This document shows, one piece after another, positions 34,348-44,174 of a stretch of 64,000 bases of DNA. The position numbers and the translations under genes are program-made. Location of the stretch: assembly GCA_024233215.1 (NCBI GenBank), contig JACKPW010000026.1, positions 9,112-73,111 of the forward strand, given 5' to 3'. The notes beneath the pieces were generated by a model. That model did no database searches, was not told the DNA's origin, and was given only the letters and a program-made list of their open reading frames with translations. The DNA comes from Verrucomicrobiales bacterium (lineage in GTDB: Bacteria; Verrucomicrobiota; Verrucomicrobiia; Limisphaerales; J093). Numbering within the stretch: position 1 is the stretch's first letter; the number at the start of each line of letters is the position of its first letter.

Positions 34348-35295
34348 TCAGGCCGGCACCGGGGTTTGGCGGAGAATGTCCTCGACGATTCCGCGGTTGC
34401 TCTGGCCGGAGAACTGGGCCTGGGGATCCAGAACCAAACGGTGGGCAATCACGGGGACAGCAATTTCCTGGATGTGGTCCGGCGTGACGAACCCGGACCC
34501 GTCAAACAACGCGAGCGCCTTGCCAACTTGCAGGAGCGCCAGCGACGCGCGCGGGCTCGCCCCCAACCGCACCCCGACGGTCCTGCGGGTGGCCGCCACC
34601 AAATCGACCATGTATCGCCGGAGCTCCGGGCTGACCGGGATGTCGTTGACCGCGCGCCGCAGCTGCAACGCGTCCTCCAGGGTGGCGCAGGGGGTCAGAT
34701 CGTCCAGGGGGTGGTGGTGGGACTGGGCTTCTAGCAGGGCCGCCTCCTCCTCGGGCTCGAGGTAGCCGAGCGTGAGCTGGACGGCGAACCGGTCCATCTG
34801 GGCCTCCGGCAGGGGATAGGTTCCGCGGAATTCCACGGGATTCTGCGTGGCGATCACGAGGAACAGCTCGGGCAGATGGCGACGGTCGCCCTCCACACTT
34901 ACCTGCCTCTCCGCCATGGCCTCGAGCAGGGCGGATTGCGTGCGGGGAGAGGCCCGGTTGACCTCGTCCGCCAGCAGGACATTGGTGAAGACGGGACCCT
35001 CGTGGAACTCGAACTCGCTCGCCTTCTGGTTGTAGATCGCGACGCCGAGGATGTCGGAGGGCAGCAGGTCGGGGGTGAACTGGATGCGCTTGAACCGGAC
35101 GTCCAGCGCCCGGGCCAGGGCTTTGGCGAGGGTGGTCTTGCCCGTGCCGGGGAAGTCATCCAACAGGACGTGGCCGCCCCCGGCGAAGGCGGCCAGCAAA
35201 TGCCGAATCGCACGGTCCTGGCCTCGGATCACGTGCGTGATGGCTTCGTGCAACCGGGCGTAAACCTCCCGGGGAGAGTTGTCTGACTGTGTCAT
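34348..35295 (-). CDS. MoxR-family AAA ATPase
   Basis: The start at ATG 35295 (MTQSDNSPREVYARLHEAIT) is preferred to the 44-codon-longer frame. It is preceded by AAGGAACAG, a good ribosome-binding site. The protein has Walker A DFPGTGKTTLAKALA (~63-77), Walker B LLADEVNRASPRTQSALLEA and the sensor-1 segment ATQNPVEFRGTYPLPEAQ. It is the first gene of the trio and likely acts as a chaperone-like ATPase on the DUF58 protein. Confidence 0.94.
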   Translation of the reverse strand: MTQSDNSPREVYARLHEAITHVIRGQDRAIRHLLAAFAGGGHVLLDDFPGTGKTTLAKALARALDVRFKRIQFTPDLLPSDILGVAIYNQKASEFEFHEGPVFTNVLLADEVNRASPRTQSALLEAMAERQVSVEGDRRHLPELFLVIATQNPVEFRGTYPLPEAQMDRFAVQLTLGYLEPEEEAALLEAQSHHHPLDDLTPCATLEDALQLRRAVNDIPVSPELRRYMVDLVAATRRTVGVRLGASPRASLALLQVGKALALFDGSGFVTPDHIQEIAVPVIAHRLVLDPQAQFSGQSNRGIVEDILRQTPVPA

Positions 35296-35406
35296 GATCT
35301 GTTCCTTCGAGCCCTGGTCATCCGTCCTGAGGGACGCCGCAAACAGTATCGGTAAAGCAGGAGGCACGCCAAGTGCGCGGTCAATGGAATGGCCAGAAAA
35401 GAAATG

Positions 35407-35435
35407 AAAAAAGGGGCCGGGCAAATCCCGGCCCC
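35407..35435 (-). terminator. Rho-independent terminator of the Ig-like surface protein gene
   Basis: On the minus strand GGGGCCGGG/CCCGGCCCC (arms at 35427-35435 and 35413-35421, loop of 5 bases) is followed by six T. It lies 29 bases past the stop of the 35465-38701 gene and upstream of moxR. Confidence 0.85.
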
Positions 35436-35464
35436 CTGTTGAATGGCCTTGCTGTCCCGGCCGG

Positions 35465-38400
35465 CTACTGCGCCACCTGATAGAAGCTGGCGCCCGCCGC
35501 AGGCGTCACCACCAACGGACTGGTGGCATTCGGCACGGCGGTGTACGGACCGGTCACTTCAGGGGCCGACACCAGGGTGCCCGCGTCCCACGTGATGACG
35601 ATGTTGCCGTCCTGGGTCGTGATGGCCAGGTTCGGGTCCCCGGCTTCCTGATACTCGGAGAACGAGTGGAAGATGGCCTCACCCAGATCGACGGCCGCAC
35701 CGTTGTCGTGCGCCGTCACGGCCAGACCAATGTAGACGGTCTCGGGTACGGGCGTCGTCCAGGTCGTGTCCGTCGCCGTGTTGATCTCCTGGTGCTTGTG
35801 CCAGTTGATCCCGTCGCTGCTCGAGTAACTCTCGACGACGGCCCCCGTCTTGACCACGCGGAGCCATTGATTGGGGTAGGCCACCGGGCTGACGTTGAGG
35901 GCGTCGTTGTTGGCGGCATTGGCGGCGTTCGCCGGACGCCATTGCGGGGAGACGATGTTCTGCCCGGCGGTGCGCGTGGCCATCGAGGCGTAGAAGGCAT
36001 CGGGCGCCGTTGGCAGGCCGGAGCCGGCCGGCAGGCGGATCATCAACTCCGCTTTCGTCCAGGTGTTGGGACCCGTCAAGCTCTCGACCCGCACCACCCA
36101 GTCGAAATCTCCCGTGAACTCCTGGTAGAGATAGTGACACGCGTCGGCCGCGTTCCAGATGTCGGAGCCACCGCCGGTGACAACGTAGGCGTTTTCGCCG
36201 AAGCAGAAGGCATTCCCCAACTGGACGGGATCCGTCCCAGGGGTGCCAATGTCCATCGCCATCAACGTGCTGATCACCCCGCTGACCGGCGTCGTGTCGC
36301 AGGGATTGCCGGCAGCGTCCGTCACTCCGCTGGCCGTCACGGTGAAGCTGGCCGGCGCGGTGCCTGCCAGGTCCAGCTGGACGACGTGGGTGCCCACCAG
36401 GCGGGCGGCGGTCACCGTGGCACCGGTCACCGTGTAGTTGCCCGCGGTTTCGGCGCTGGTCTGGTCGAGCAGTTCGTTGAACTGCACACCCACCTGATTG
36501 TCACCGGAAATGGCACCGGCGGACACCAGGAACGGCGGGACATCATCCGAGCTGACCGTCAACACCGCGGCATCGCTGGTCACGTCCAGGACCGGCACGC
36601 TGCAGACCACGCGGTACTGATTGCCGTCATCGGCGAGTGAGAGCAGCGGAGTGGTGTAGGTAGCCGCCGTGGCCCCCGCAATGTCGGTGAACGTGGCACT
36701 GCCCGCCGGGGCCATCTGCCACTGGTAGGTGAGGGTGGTCCCGTAAGCAGACATGCCGTCGGCCACCACTGAGAAGGTGGCGGTGCGATTCTGCGGCGCC
36801 GTGGTGTCCTGCGGCGGTTCGGTGATGTTGACCTCGGCCCCGTTGGGATCCAGATACACGCCGATCAGGCTGCCTTCCAACGTGGGCGCGTCCCCGTTCA
36901 CGGGATCCGTGTCACCCAACCACGGCATCTTCATGGTGGCGCCGACGTTGTCGCCGCCGCCGCCCTCACTGTGAAGGACCTCCATGTAGTATTTGTTGCC
37001 GGGCGACAGCATGATGAGATTTGCCGGATCCCACTGGCTGCCGGTGTAAAGACCCGACCGCTTGTCCTCAATCGTGCCGGTGCCACCCCCCTGGGTAACC
37101 CAGTTTCGCGCGTTCGACCAACCGCCTTGAACGGCGATCAACACCCGGTTGGCCGGATCGCCATCCGGGCTGAGATACAGTTCCGCGTTGTCATCGCCAC
37201 AGACGTAGAACTCGTAGTAGGTGTCCTGCGTCGGAAGGAACCACCAGCTCATCTTGTTCCAGTAATTGGACCCCGACTCATTCACGCCGTTGCGACCATA
37301 CTCGGTCCGCGGTTCGAGGCCCACCCAGGTCGGCGAATCCGGGTAACGCGGATCGGCGATAAAGGTGGGGATGTCGTTGGCGGTGGCGCCTTCCCAGAAC
37401 TCGTGCAGGGCCATGCCTTCCTTCCAGATCCAGGTGCTGAACTCGAAGGTCGAGCCGGCCGCGATGGCGTTCCCGGCAATGTCGGTCACGTTGCTGACGG
37501 TGAGTGTCAGCATGGTTCCCTCGGGTTGCTGGCTGGTGGTCAGGATCACCACGTTGTCCCCGGGCGTACCGGAGGGAACCGCCAGTTGTGCGGCCGAAAC
37601 AGTCACGCCTCCGGTCAGGCTGTAGTTGGCGGCGACTTCTGCGGTGGCGGGATCCACCGGCTCCGAGAAGGTCACCTTGACCTTGGTGAAGACGGCCGAA
37701 CCCGTCACGGCGGACAGGGTGGGAGCTTCGTTGTCGGCGATGACCGTCAGCGTCGCGCCGGCGCTCGTGACCGAGCCGGAAGGATTCGTGACCTTGACGG
37801 CGAACACCGAGCCATCATCGGCGGCGGCGGTCCGGCCCAGGACGTAAGTGGCAGTGTTCGCCCCGGCAATATCCGTGCCATCCTTCGTCCACTGGTAGTG
37901 CGGCAGCGGGCTGACCGTGGCCTCATTGATCACCACCGTGAAGGTGGCGCTGTACCCTTCGTTCACCGTGAGGCTCGCCGGAGACGTCACAATCGTGGGA
38001 GCTGCCGGCGTGAGGAATTGCAGGTCGTCAAAGGTCGCCGTGGCTATGGCACCCGCCGCGTTGTCATGGGAGGTCACCACCAGGCCGACGTAGACACTGG
38101 CGGGCATGGGCGTAGTCCACGTCGCATCCGTCGCGGTATCCATCGCCTGATGCTTGAACCAAGTGACGCCGTCGCTGCTGGAGTAACTCTCGAGGAGGGT
38201 GCCGGTCTTGGTGACCCGAAGCCACTGGTTCGGGTAGGCGACCGGGCTGACGTTTACCGCGGCAGTGTTGACCGCATTGCCCGCGTTGGCGGGCCGCCAC
38301 TGCGGGCCCACGATGTTCTGACCGGCGGTGCGGGTGGCCATCAGGGCGTAAAAGGCATCCCCGGCCTTGGGCTGTCCGGAACCGTCCGGAACGCGAATCA

Positions 38401-38701
38401 TCAACTCCGCCTTCGTCCAGGTGTTCGGTCCCTGCAGATCCACGACCCGGACCTTGACATCGAAGTCTCCCGTCTTCTCGGCGTAGTAGTAATAACCATG
38501 ATCGGCGGTGCCCCAGATATCGGAGCCGCCGGCGATCACGGTGATCTGAGTGCCGTTCACCGAAAAGGAGCCCGGCTCGAGCGGGTCCGTACCCGGAGTT
38601 CCCAGTTCCACGCCCTGGAAGGGTTGGGCGGTTGCCCAGGCCCCCCCCAGGGTGAGGGCGAGGAGTCCCTGTAACAGTTTCTTGTTCATTTGGTTGTGCA
38701 T
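35465..38701 (-). CDS. Large secreted protein with duplicated beta-sandwich and Ig-like domains
   Basis: The 1078-residue protein starts MHNQMNKKLLQGLLALTLGG, with a signal sequence (an internal ATG at 38689 is an equal candidate). The visible order is: a DUF1349/LamG-like beta domain (residues ~30-228), an Ig-like domain (~232-322, with the W in YQWTKDGTD), an SbsA-type Ig domain (~325-425), a PA14-like part (~430-620), a second Ig domain (~640-735), another SbsA-type domain (~735-830), and a second copy of the N-terminal beta domain (~835-1020). The two copies share GPNTWTKAELMIR and SPVAYPNQWLRV. It has no catalytic motif and is probably a surface or matrix-binding protein. Its own terminator follows at 35407. 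Confidence 0.85.
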   Translation of the reverse strand: MHNQMNKKLLQGLLALTLGGAWATAQPFQGVELGTPGTDPLEPGSFSVNGTQITVIAGGSDIWGTADHGYYYYAEKTGDFDVKVRVVDLQGPNTWTKAELMIRVPDGSGQPKAGDAFYALMATRTAGQNIVGPQWRPANAGNAVNTAAVNVSPVAYPNQWLRVTKTGTLLESYSSSDGVTWFKHQAMDTATDATWTTPMPASVYVGLVVTSHDNAAGAIATATFDDLQFLTPAAPTIVTSPASLTVNEGYSATFTVVINEATVSPLPHYQWTKDGTDIAGANTATYVLGRTAAADDGSVFAVKVTNPSGSVTSAGATLTVIADNEAPTLSAVTGSAVFTKVKVTFSEPVDPATAEVAANYSLTGGVTVSAAQLAVPSGTPGDNVVILTTSQQPEGTMLTLTVSNVTDIAGNAIAAGSTFEFSTWIWKEGMALHEFWEGATANDIPTFIADPRYPDSPTWVGLEPRTEYGRNGVNESGSNYWNKMSWWFLPTQDTYYEFYVCGDDNAELYLSPDGDPANRVLIAVQGGWSNARNWVTQGGGTGTIEDKRSGLYTGSQWDPANLIMLSPGNKYYMEVLHSEGGGGDNVGATMKMPWLGDTDPVNGDAPTLEGSLIGVYLDPNGAEVNITEPPQDTTAPQNRTATFSVVADGMSAYGTTLTYQWQMAPAGSATFTDIAGATAATYTTPLLSLADDGNQYRVVCSVPVLDVTSDAAVLTVSSDDVPPFLVSAGAISGDNQVGVQFNELLDQTSAETAGNYTVTGATVTAARLVGTHVVQLDLAGTAPASFTVTASGVTDAAGNPCDTTPVSGVISTLMAMDIGTPGTDPVQLGNAFCFGENAYVVTGGGSDIWNAADACHYLYQEFTGDFDWVVRVESLTGPNTWTKAELMIRLPAGSGLPTAPDAFYASMATRTAGQNIVSPQWRPANAANAANNDALNVSPVAYPNQWLRVVKTGAVVESYSSSDGINWHKHQEINTATDTTWTTPVPETVYIGLAVTAHDNGAAVDLGEAIFHSFSEYQEAGDPNLAITTQDGNIVITWDAGTLVSAPEVTGPYTAVPNATSPLVVTPAAGASFYQVAQ

Positions 38702-39127
38702 TTGGTTTTGTGTCTCGTTCGCCTGCCGGCTGCCAGGACCCGAAAGACCCGTCTCCCTCAGGGCCCTGAAGCCATGCCATCCCGCATCCGTGCGGCGGCG
38801 TAACAGGCTGTGCTCAAATTATGTCTGAAGCCGACAACGATAGGCAAGACCGTTCCGGCAGAATCCCCGGTTTGGCCCTCCCCCGGCCTGGATTCGGGGC
38901 GCTCCAGCGCGGGGTCCGCGCGCCAAATGGGCGGTGTGGACCGAAACGTCACCGGCCCGTAACATCCTGCCGGCTTGTCGGTCACGCCGCCACGGCGGGC
39001 GAAATCCGGTGTGGCCCAAGGCGGGAGGAGGGACCCAATCGGTGACAATTGAGTAACGCTTTGGCTACGATTTGCCGCTTGCACCTCCCGTGGCCTAAAC
39101 GTAGCCTTGCATCGGAGCGACAGAAGA
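38702..39127. other. Divergent promoter region between two surface-protein genes
   Basis: This 426-base gap lies between the divergent Ig-like gene and the CotH gene. A possible plus-strand promoter is TGACAA, then 18 bases, then TACGAT (near 39042-39071), but it is weak. No gene was recognised. Confidence 0.3.
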
Positions 39128-42100
39128 ATGGGGAATGCAACTTGTGCGGCGGTAACTCACGGCCTGCCTTTGACATTGAAAGGGAAGAGGTTGCGGGTTC
39201 CTGGTCCGGGCGGCTTGACGGGGCGGTGCATGTGGTTGAGCTGGGCCCTGCTGCTGCCTTGGCCGGCGGCAGCCGAGGTCCGGGTTGTCGAGGTGGTGCC
39301 GCAAGATCGTCGGATTCTGGCCGACGAAGATGGCGAGTTTTCCGGTTGGATCGAGCTGTTGAACGACGGAGGCAGCCCGGTCAATACCCGGGGTTACGGA
39401 CTGAGCCTGCAGCCCTCGGAGCCGTTTCAATGGGTGCTGGCAGACCGCGTGCTCGCACCGGGTGAACGGATGCTGGTGTTCACTTCCGGCAAGGATCGTC
39501 CCGGTCAACACGCCCCTTCCCCCGGGACGCCGTTCGATCCCCAGGCAGCCGGCGGCCTGATTTGGTGGCTGGACAGCTTGGATGAGGATGCCTTCGAGGC
39601 GGCTGTGGGACCGGTCGCGCGGTGGCGGGACAAGAGTGGCTCCTCACGGGCCACGACGCCCAATCCCCTGGACCCGGCGGAGCGACCGGGCCTGGTGGGG
39701 TGGCTGGACGCCTCCGATCCCGCCTCGCTCCAGCTCGAGGGGGATCGGGTCCTCAGCTGGCACGATCCTCGCGGCGAGGGGATCACCGCCTCGGCGGGCA
39801 TCGAGATTCAGCGGCCGGTCCTGCAAAGCGACCCCGCCAGCGGCCGGTCGGCGGTGTTCTTCGACGGGACGGATGACCTGCTCTATTTCCCGGCGCTGGA
39901 AACGGTTCGCACGGTGGTTGCCGTGATTCGGGAACATGCCGGCGCCAGCATCCAGCGGCGCACCTTGCTGGGGGTGGGCGGGGCATCACCGCTGTTCCGG
40001 GGACCGCGGGCGACGATCTACGGCGATGACTTCGGCACCCAGGGGGGAAGCAGCCGGGTATGGCTCGACGGACGCCGGGTGGTGCCGACCCAGTTCCCCC
40101 TGCCGGCGGGCTGGGTCGTGCTCAGCACCGAGTTGCTCGAGCCTTGCTCCTTGGACCGCCTCGGCGCCGACGCCCGCGGTCCGGGCACCTTCTGGCAGGG
40201 CGAGGTGGGGGAACTGCTGTTGTTCGATCGCGCCCTGGCCACGGACGAGAGGGCCGGGATCGAGGCGTTCCTGCAAACCAAGTGGGGACTGGCCGCCCCC
40301 GGTGCGGAAACCCGCACCACGGATGCCACCCAGGCGGTGGCATGGCGTCAACCGGTACGACTGACCGACCCCTTCCTGGGGATGCCGGTGGTGCGTTTCG
40401 ACGGGGAGGACGACTTCCTGGAAACCGAACGCATGACCGGTATCCGGACCGTTTTTTGGGTGCTGCACCAGACGACGGGCCCTGGCCTGGACGACGGCGC
40501 CCTGTTGGGCGACACGGCAAAGCTCGGGTTCCTCCGGGGCAGCGAAGGCGTGCTGCTCTCCGTTCTCAACGCCTCGTACCACGCAAAGGAAGGTGTCTTT
40601 CGGATCAACGGGGAACGGGTGGATCCGCTGACGGCGCGGTTGCCGGCCGGCTGGGCGGTGGTGGAGTGTCGGACCACGGGACCGACGGAGGCGGATGCAC
40701 TGGGTACCTCGCTGCTGCGGCCGGGACCCAACTGGGCGGGCGAGTTTGCGGAAGTGCTGGTCTATGACCAGCCGCTGAGCGACAGCCAGATGAATGAACT
40801 GCGCTCCGGCCTGGCCGCGAAATGGGGACTTCCGGCACTCCCGCCACATGCCCGCTTCCAACTGCCCGACGAACCGGCCCTGATCACCCTGACCGCGCCC
40901 GGGGGCCGCCTGGTGGATTGGACGACCTGTCCGGAGGTGCCCCCCGACTGTTCCTATGGCCGGTCCGAGCCGGAGGACGGCGCGCCGGAACAGGAGTGGT
41001 CGGTTTTCGTGACTCCGACCCCGGGAGCCGCAAACGGGCTGGGGTATCCGGGATTTGCCCCACCTCCGGCGGTCGAGCCCCCCAGCGGGTCCTTCGTGGG
41101 TGGGGTGACCGTGACCATGACCCCTCCCTGGCCGGGAAGCGAAATCTACTACACCCTGGACGGAAGCGCTCCGGCCGCACCATCGGAGGCTCTCCAAGAG
41201 GTGCTCTGGCTCGATGACACCCTGCCTTCGGGGGCGGCCGGCACGACGGACCAGGGTCGGGGCTGGGAGTGGGTGCGCGCCGGGGATGCGGGGGGCCTGG
41301 CGCATCGTTCCCCGAACGATCCCGGCCTTCGCCATCACTACCTCTACGGGGCGAATCCGCCGTTGCTGGTCCGGGAGGAAGACCGCCTGTTTGCCGACGT
41401 GTGGCTCAACCCGGAAGCTCCCCCGTCCGAGGTCATGATGGCCTGGTACGACGGCAGTTCGGATCATCGGGCCTACTGGGGCGCGAATCTGATTGCGCAG
41501 GGCTTGCCGGGCACGGCGGGACGATTTCGGGCGGGGGACCTGCCGCCCGCGGGGCAGTGGACCCGACTGGAGGTGGCGGCGGCGGATGTCGGGCTCGGCG
41601 ATTCGGCCCGCGTGTCGGGGATGACGTTCCTGGCTTTTGGCGGCGAGGTGTTGTGGGATCGGAGCGGGCGGCTGACGCAGCACGCCGGCGGGTCACGTCG
41701 CTACGAGGAAGCCTTGGAACTGGACGCAACGACGGTGGTGCGCGCCGTGACGGTGGCGGAAGGGACGGTGCCGGGCGGGGAGGCGATCCGCACGTACGTG
41801 CTGGACTTTGCCTCCGGCCTGCCGGTGGTGTCCCTGGCGGTGGATTCGCCGGATCTGTTCAGCGTGGAGAGTGGCCTGCTGGTCCTGGGCACCAACGCGA
41901 GTCCGTCCGCTCCCTACCTTGGCGCGAACTTTTGGCGGGACTGGGAACGGGAGGGGTGGCTCACGGTGATGGAACCCGACGGGACAGTGGTCGAGCACGG
42001 CGGCGTGGGGGTGCGGGTCCAGGGGGGATGGTCGCGTTCGGCGCCACAGAAGTCGCTTTCGCTGCGGGCCCGGGAACGTTACGGCCGGGGGCGCATCGCG

Positions 42101-44134
42101 TGGCGGGTGTTCCCGGAGCTGGCACTGCAGAGCTTTGACAGTCTGGTGTTGCGGAACAGCGGGAATGACTGGCGGCACGCCCGCATGCGCGACGGGCTGT
42201 TGCAGGGCCTGATGCGGGGCACCGCGGTGGACATGACCGCATTCCGGCCGGCGCAGGTGTTCCTTAACGGCGAGTATTGGGGCATCCTCAATCTCCGGGA
42301 GCGCACGGACGGGGCCTACCTGATGGGGCATCATCCCGAGATCCCGGACGAGGACGCCGTGGACCTGATCGAGGACGATCAGAAGGCGTTGGAGGGGGAC
42401 CTCACCGAGTTCCTCAAGCTCGCCGGTTTCATTGACCGCCACACCCTGGAAGACCCGGAAGATTATGCGGCGCTCCTCAACTGGATTGACCTGGACAACT
42501 ACCTCGACTGGATTTGCACGGAGCTGTTCGTGGACAACCGCGACTGGCCCGGGCACAACGTGCGCTGCTGGCGGCCGCGGCGGCCGGAGGGGCGGTGGCG
42601 ATGGATCCTGAATGACTTGGACAGTTCCTTTTCCCTTTCGGGAGAGGGTGCGGAACGACCCACGCTGGAGCTGGTTGCCGCCCCGGTGGAACTTGGGGCT
42701 TACGGCGGACGCTCCACGGAGCTGTTCCGGCGTCTGCTGAACAACCCGGAGGGACGGGAGGCGTTTCTGCAACGGTTCGCCGGGCTGCTGGCGACTCGCT
42801 TCTCCTCCGAAACCGTCCGGGCACACATCGATGAAGTGGCCGCCCTGTTGACGCCGGAAATGCCCTGGCAGATCGCGCGCTGGGCAAACTCCAACGAACC
42901 GGGCTGGCCGCCGCTGCCCAGCATGGAGGAGTGGTTCGCCAAGCTGGACGAATTGCGCACGGTCGCCGGCGTGCGTCCCGGTTCCGTACGCCAGCAGGTG
43001 GTGGACTATTTCCAACTTCCCGGCATCGTGTCCGTCACGGTCGAGGTGGTGAGCGGATGGCGGGGCCGGCTCTGGCTGGGACGCGAACCGCTGGAGCCCG
43101 CGGGCGGGGCCATTCAGTTCGACTGGCCCGCGGGCGTGCTCCTGCGGCTGACCGCCGAACCCGGGGTGGGAAGCCGGTTCCTCGGGTGGAACGACCCGGA
43201 GGAACCTTCCCCGGTGATCGAGGTGGTGCCCTCCGGACCGCTTCAGCTCACCGCACGTTTCGATGCCGATGACGACTTCGATCCCGCCACCCTGGAACCC
43301 CCGCCCTGGCCTTTGTGGTCAAGTCGCTACGAGCTGGACGGTTTTGGCCCCCAGACTCCGGCCGGGAGTCAGCCGACCTCGGCGGAATTCCGACAGACTC
43401 CGGTCAAGGACCCGTCCCTGGATGCCGAGACCACGGCACTCTGGTCCCTGCCGTACGACCTGGATTCGCAAAGCCGGATCGTCGGGTTGGACGGGGACGG
43501 GGTGGGCTTCATCAATACCGGCAGCGCCCGGATTGAGGACGGGGGCGGATTTGTCGGCGCGCTGCGCCTGTCCCTGCAGACCTCAGGGGTGACCGGGGTG
43601 ACGGTGGATTGGGTCGGGGGCACCGTGCTGCCCAACAGCCGGGAGTATGCGCTCCGCCTGCAATGGCGGGTTGGTGACGCCGCCTGCTGGCAGGATGTCC
43701 TCGATGCCACGGGCCGCCCCGTGGAGTACCTCCGCCATTCCGACGCCGGGCATGAGACCCATTTCGGTCCGGTGACGCTGCCGGCCGAGGCAGACAACCA
43801 ACTGCTGGTGCAGTTGCGCTGGAAATACCACGCCCTCCCCACCGGCGCCACCGGCGCGCGCGCCTTCCTGCGGCTGGATGACATCCACGTTGACGGACAA
43901 CGCTGGTCGCACGTCGCCGTGGTTCAGTCGGTCACCGGGGGAGCGAATGGTTTCGAAACGCTGCTCGACGCCCTCCCCCACAGCGCCTGGCGTGTGGAGG
44001 AATCCGATGATCTGCGCGCTTGGCGTGCGGTCGGTGAGTTGCAGGCCAATGCCTCGGGGCGGCTGCGTTACTCCCGCCCCGAAGCCCCCGAAGGCGCGGC
44101 CCGCTTTTTCCGGTTTTTGCCTTCCGAACCCTAG
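39128..44134 (+). CDS. Giant secreted CotH/lamin-tail/LamG protein
   Basis: ATG 39128 has GGAG ten bases upstream. ATG 39230 gives a cleaner signal peptide (MWLSWALLLPWPAAAEVR), so the start is uncertain. In numbering from 39107 the order is: a lamin-tail-like domain (~57-150), two LamG-like domains (~195-390 and ~400-600), a chitobiase-like segment, GGVTVTMTPPWPGSEIYYTL (~660), and a CotH kinase domain (~905-1300) with DNRDWPGHNVRCW and WILNDLDSSFSL. A beta-rich C terminus follows. CotH is an atypical protein kinase found on spore coats and bacterial surfaces; the substrate here is unknown. The gene is followed by a related giant gene 40 bases downstream, and the pair forms a unit. Confidence 0.85.
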   Translation: MGNATCAAVTHGLPLTLKGKRLRVPGPGGLTGRCMWLSWALLLPWPAAAEVRVVEVVPQDRRILADEDGEFSGWIELLNDGGSPVNTRGYGLSLQPSEPFQWVLADRVLAPGERMLVFTSGKDRPGQHAPSPGTPFDPQAAGGLIWWLDSLDEDAFEAAVGPVARWRDKSGSSRATTPNPLDPAERPGLVGWLDASDPASLQLEGDRVLSWHDPRGEGITASAGIEIQRPVLQSDPASGRSAVFFDGTDDLLYFPALETVRTVVAVIREHAGASIQRRTLLGVGGASPLFRGPRATIYGDDFGTQGGSSRVWLDGRRVVPTQFPLPAGWVVLSTELLEPCSLDRLGADARGPGTFWQGEVGELLLFDRALATDERAGIEAFLQTKWGLAAPGAETRTTDATQAVAWRQPVRLTDPFLGMPVVRFDGEDDFLETERMTGIRTVFWVLHQTTGPGLDDGALLGDTAKLGFLRGSEGVLLSVLNASYHAKEGVFRINGERVDPLTARLPAGWAVVECRTTGPTEADALGTSLLRPGPNWAGEFAEVLVYDQPLSDSQMNELRSGLAAKWGLPALPPHARFQLPDEPALITLTAPGGRLVDWTTCPEVPPDCSYGRSEPEDGAPEQEWSVFVTPTPGAANGLGYPGFAPPPAVEPPSGSFVGGVTVTMTPPWPGSEIYYTLDGSAPAAPSEALQEVLWLDDTLPSGAAGTTDQGRGWEWVRAGDAGGLAHRSPNDPGLRHHYLYGANPPLLVREEDRLFADVWLNPEAPPSEVMMAWYDGSSDHRAYWGANLIAQGLPGTAGRFRAGDLPPAGQWTRLEVAAADVGLGDSARVSGMTFLAFGGEVLWDRSGRLTQHAGGSRRYEEALELDATTVVRAVTVAEGTVPGGEAIRTYVLDFASGLPVVSLAVDSPDLFSVESGLLVLGTNASPSAPYLGANFWRDWEREGWLTVMEPDGTVVEHGGVGVRVQGGWSRSAPQKSLSLRARERYGRGRIAWRVFPELALQSFDSLVLRNSGNDWRHARMRDGLLQGLMRGTAVDMTAFRPAQVFLNGEYWGILNLRERTDGAYLMGHHPEIPDEDAVDLIEDDQKALEGDLTEFLKLAGFIDRHTLEDPEDYAALLNWIDLDNYLDWICTELFVDNRDWPGHNVRCWRPRRPEGRWRWILNDLDSSFSLSGEGAERPTLELVAAPVELGAYGGRSTELFRRLLNNPEGREAFLQRFAGLLATRFSSETVRAHIDEVAALLTPEMPWQIARWANSNEPGWPPLPSMEEWFAKLDELRTVAGVRPGSVRQQVVDYFQLPGIVSVTVEVVSGWRGRLWLGREPLEPAGGAIQFDWPAGVLLRLTAEPGVGSRFLGWNDPEEPSPVIEVVPSGPLQLTARFDADDDFDPATLEPPPWPLWSSRYELDGFGPQTPAGSQPTSAEFRQTPVKDPSLDAETTALWSLPYDLDSQSRIVGLDGDGVGFINTGSARIEDGGGFVGALRLSLQTSGVTGVTVDWVGGTVLPNSREYALRLQWRVGDAACWQDVLDATGRPVEYLRHSDAGHETHFGPVTLPAEADNQLLVQLRWKYHALPTGATGARAFLRLDDIHVDGQRWSHVAVVQSVTGGANGFETLLDALPHSAWRVEESDDLRAWRAVGELQANASGRLRYSRPEAPEGAARFFRFLPSEP

Positions 44135-44174
44135 TGTGTCGGGGCCAAGCTGCCTCGGATAAGAACCTGTTGCC

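Noticed and set aside
36971..38674. 567-codon plus-strand frame
   Set aside because: It is antisense to the Ig-like surface protein gene, which has clear domains. Its composition is Arg/Gly-rich.
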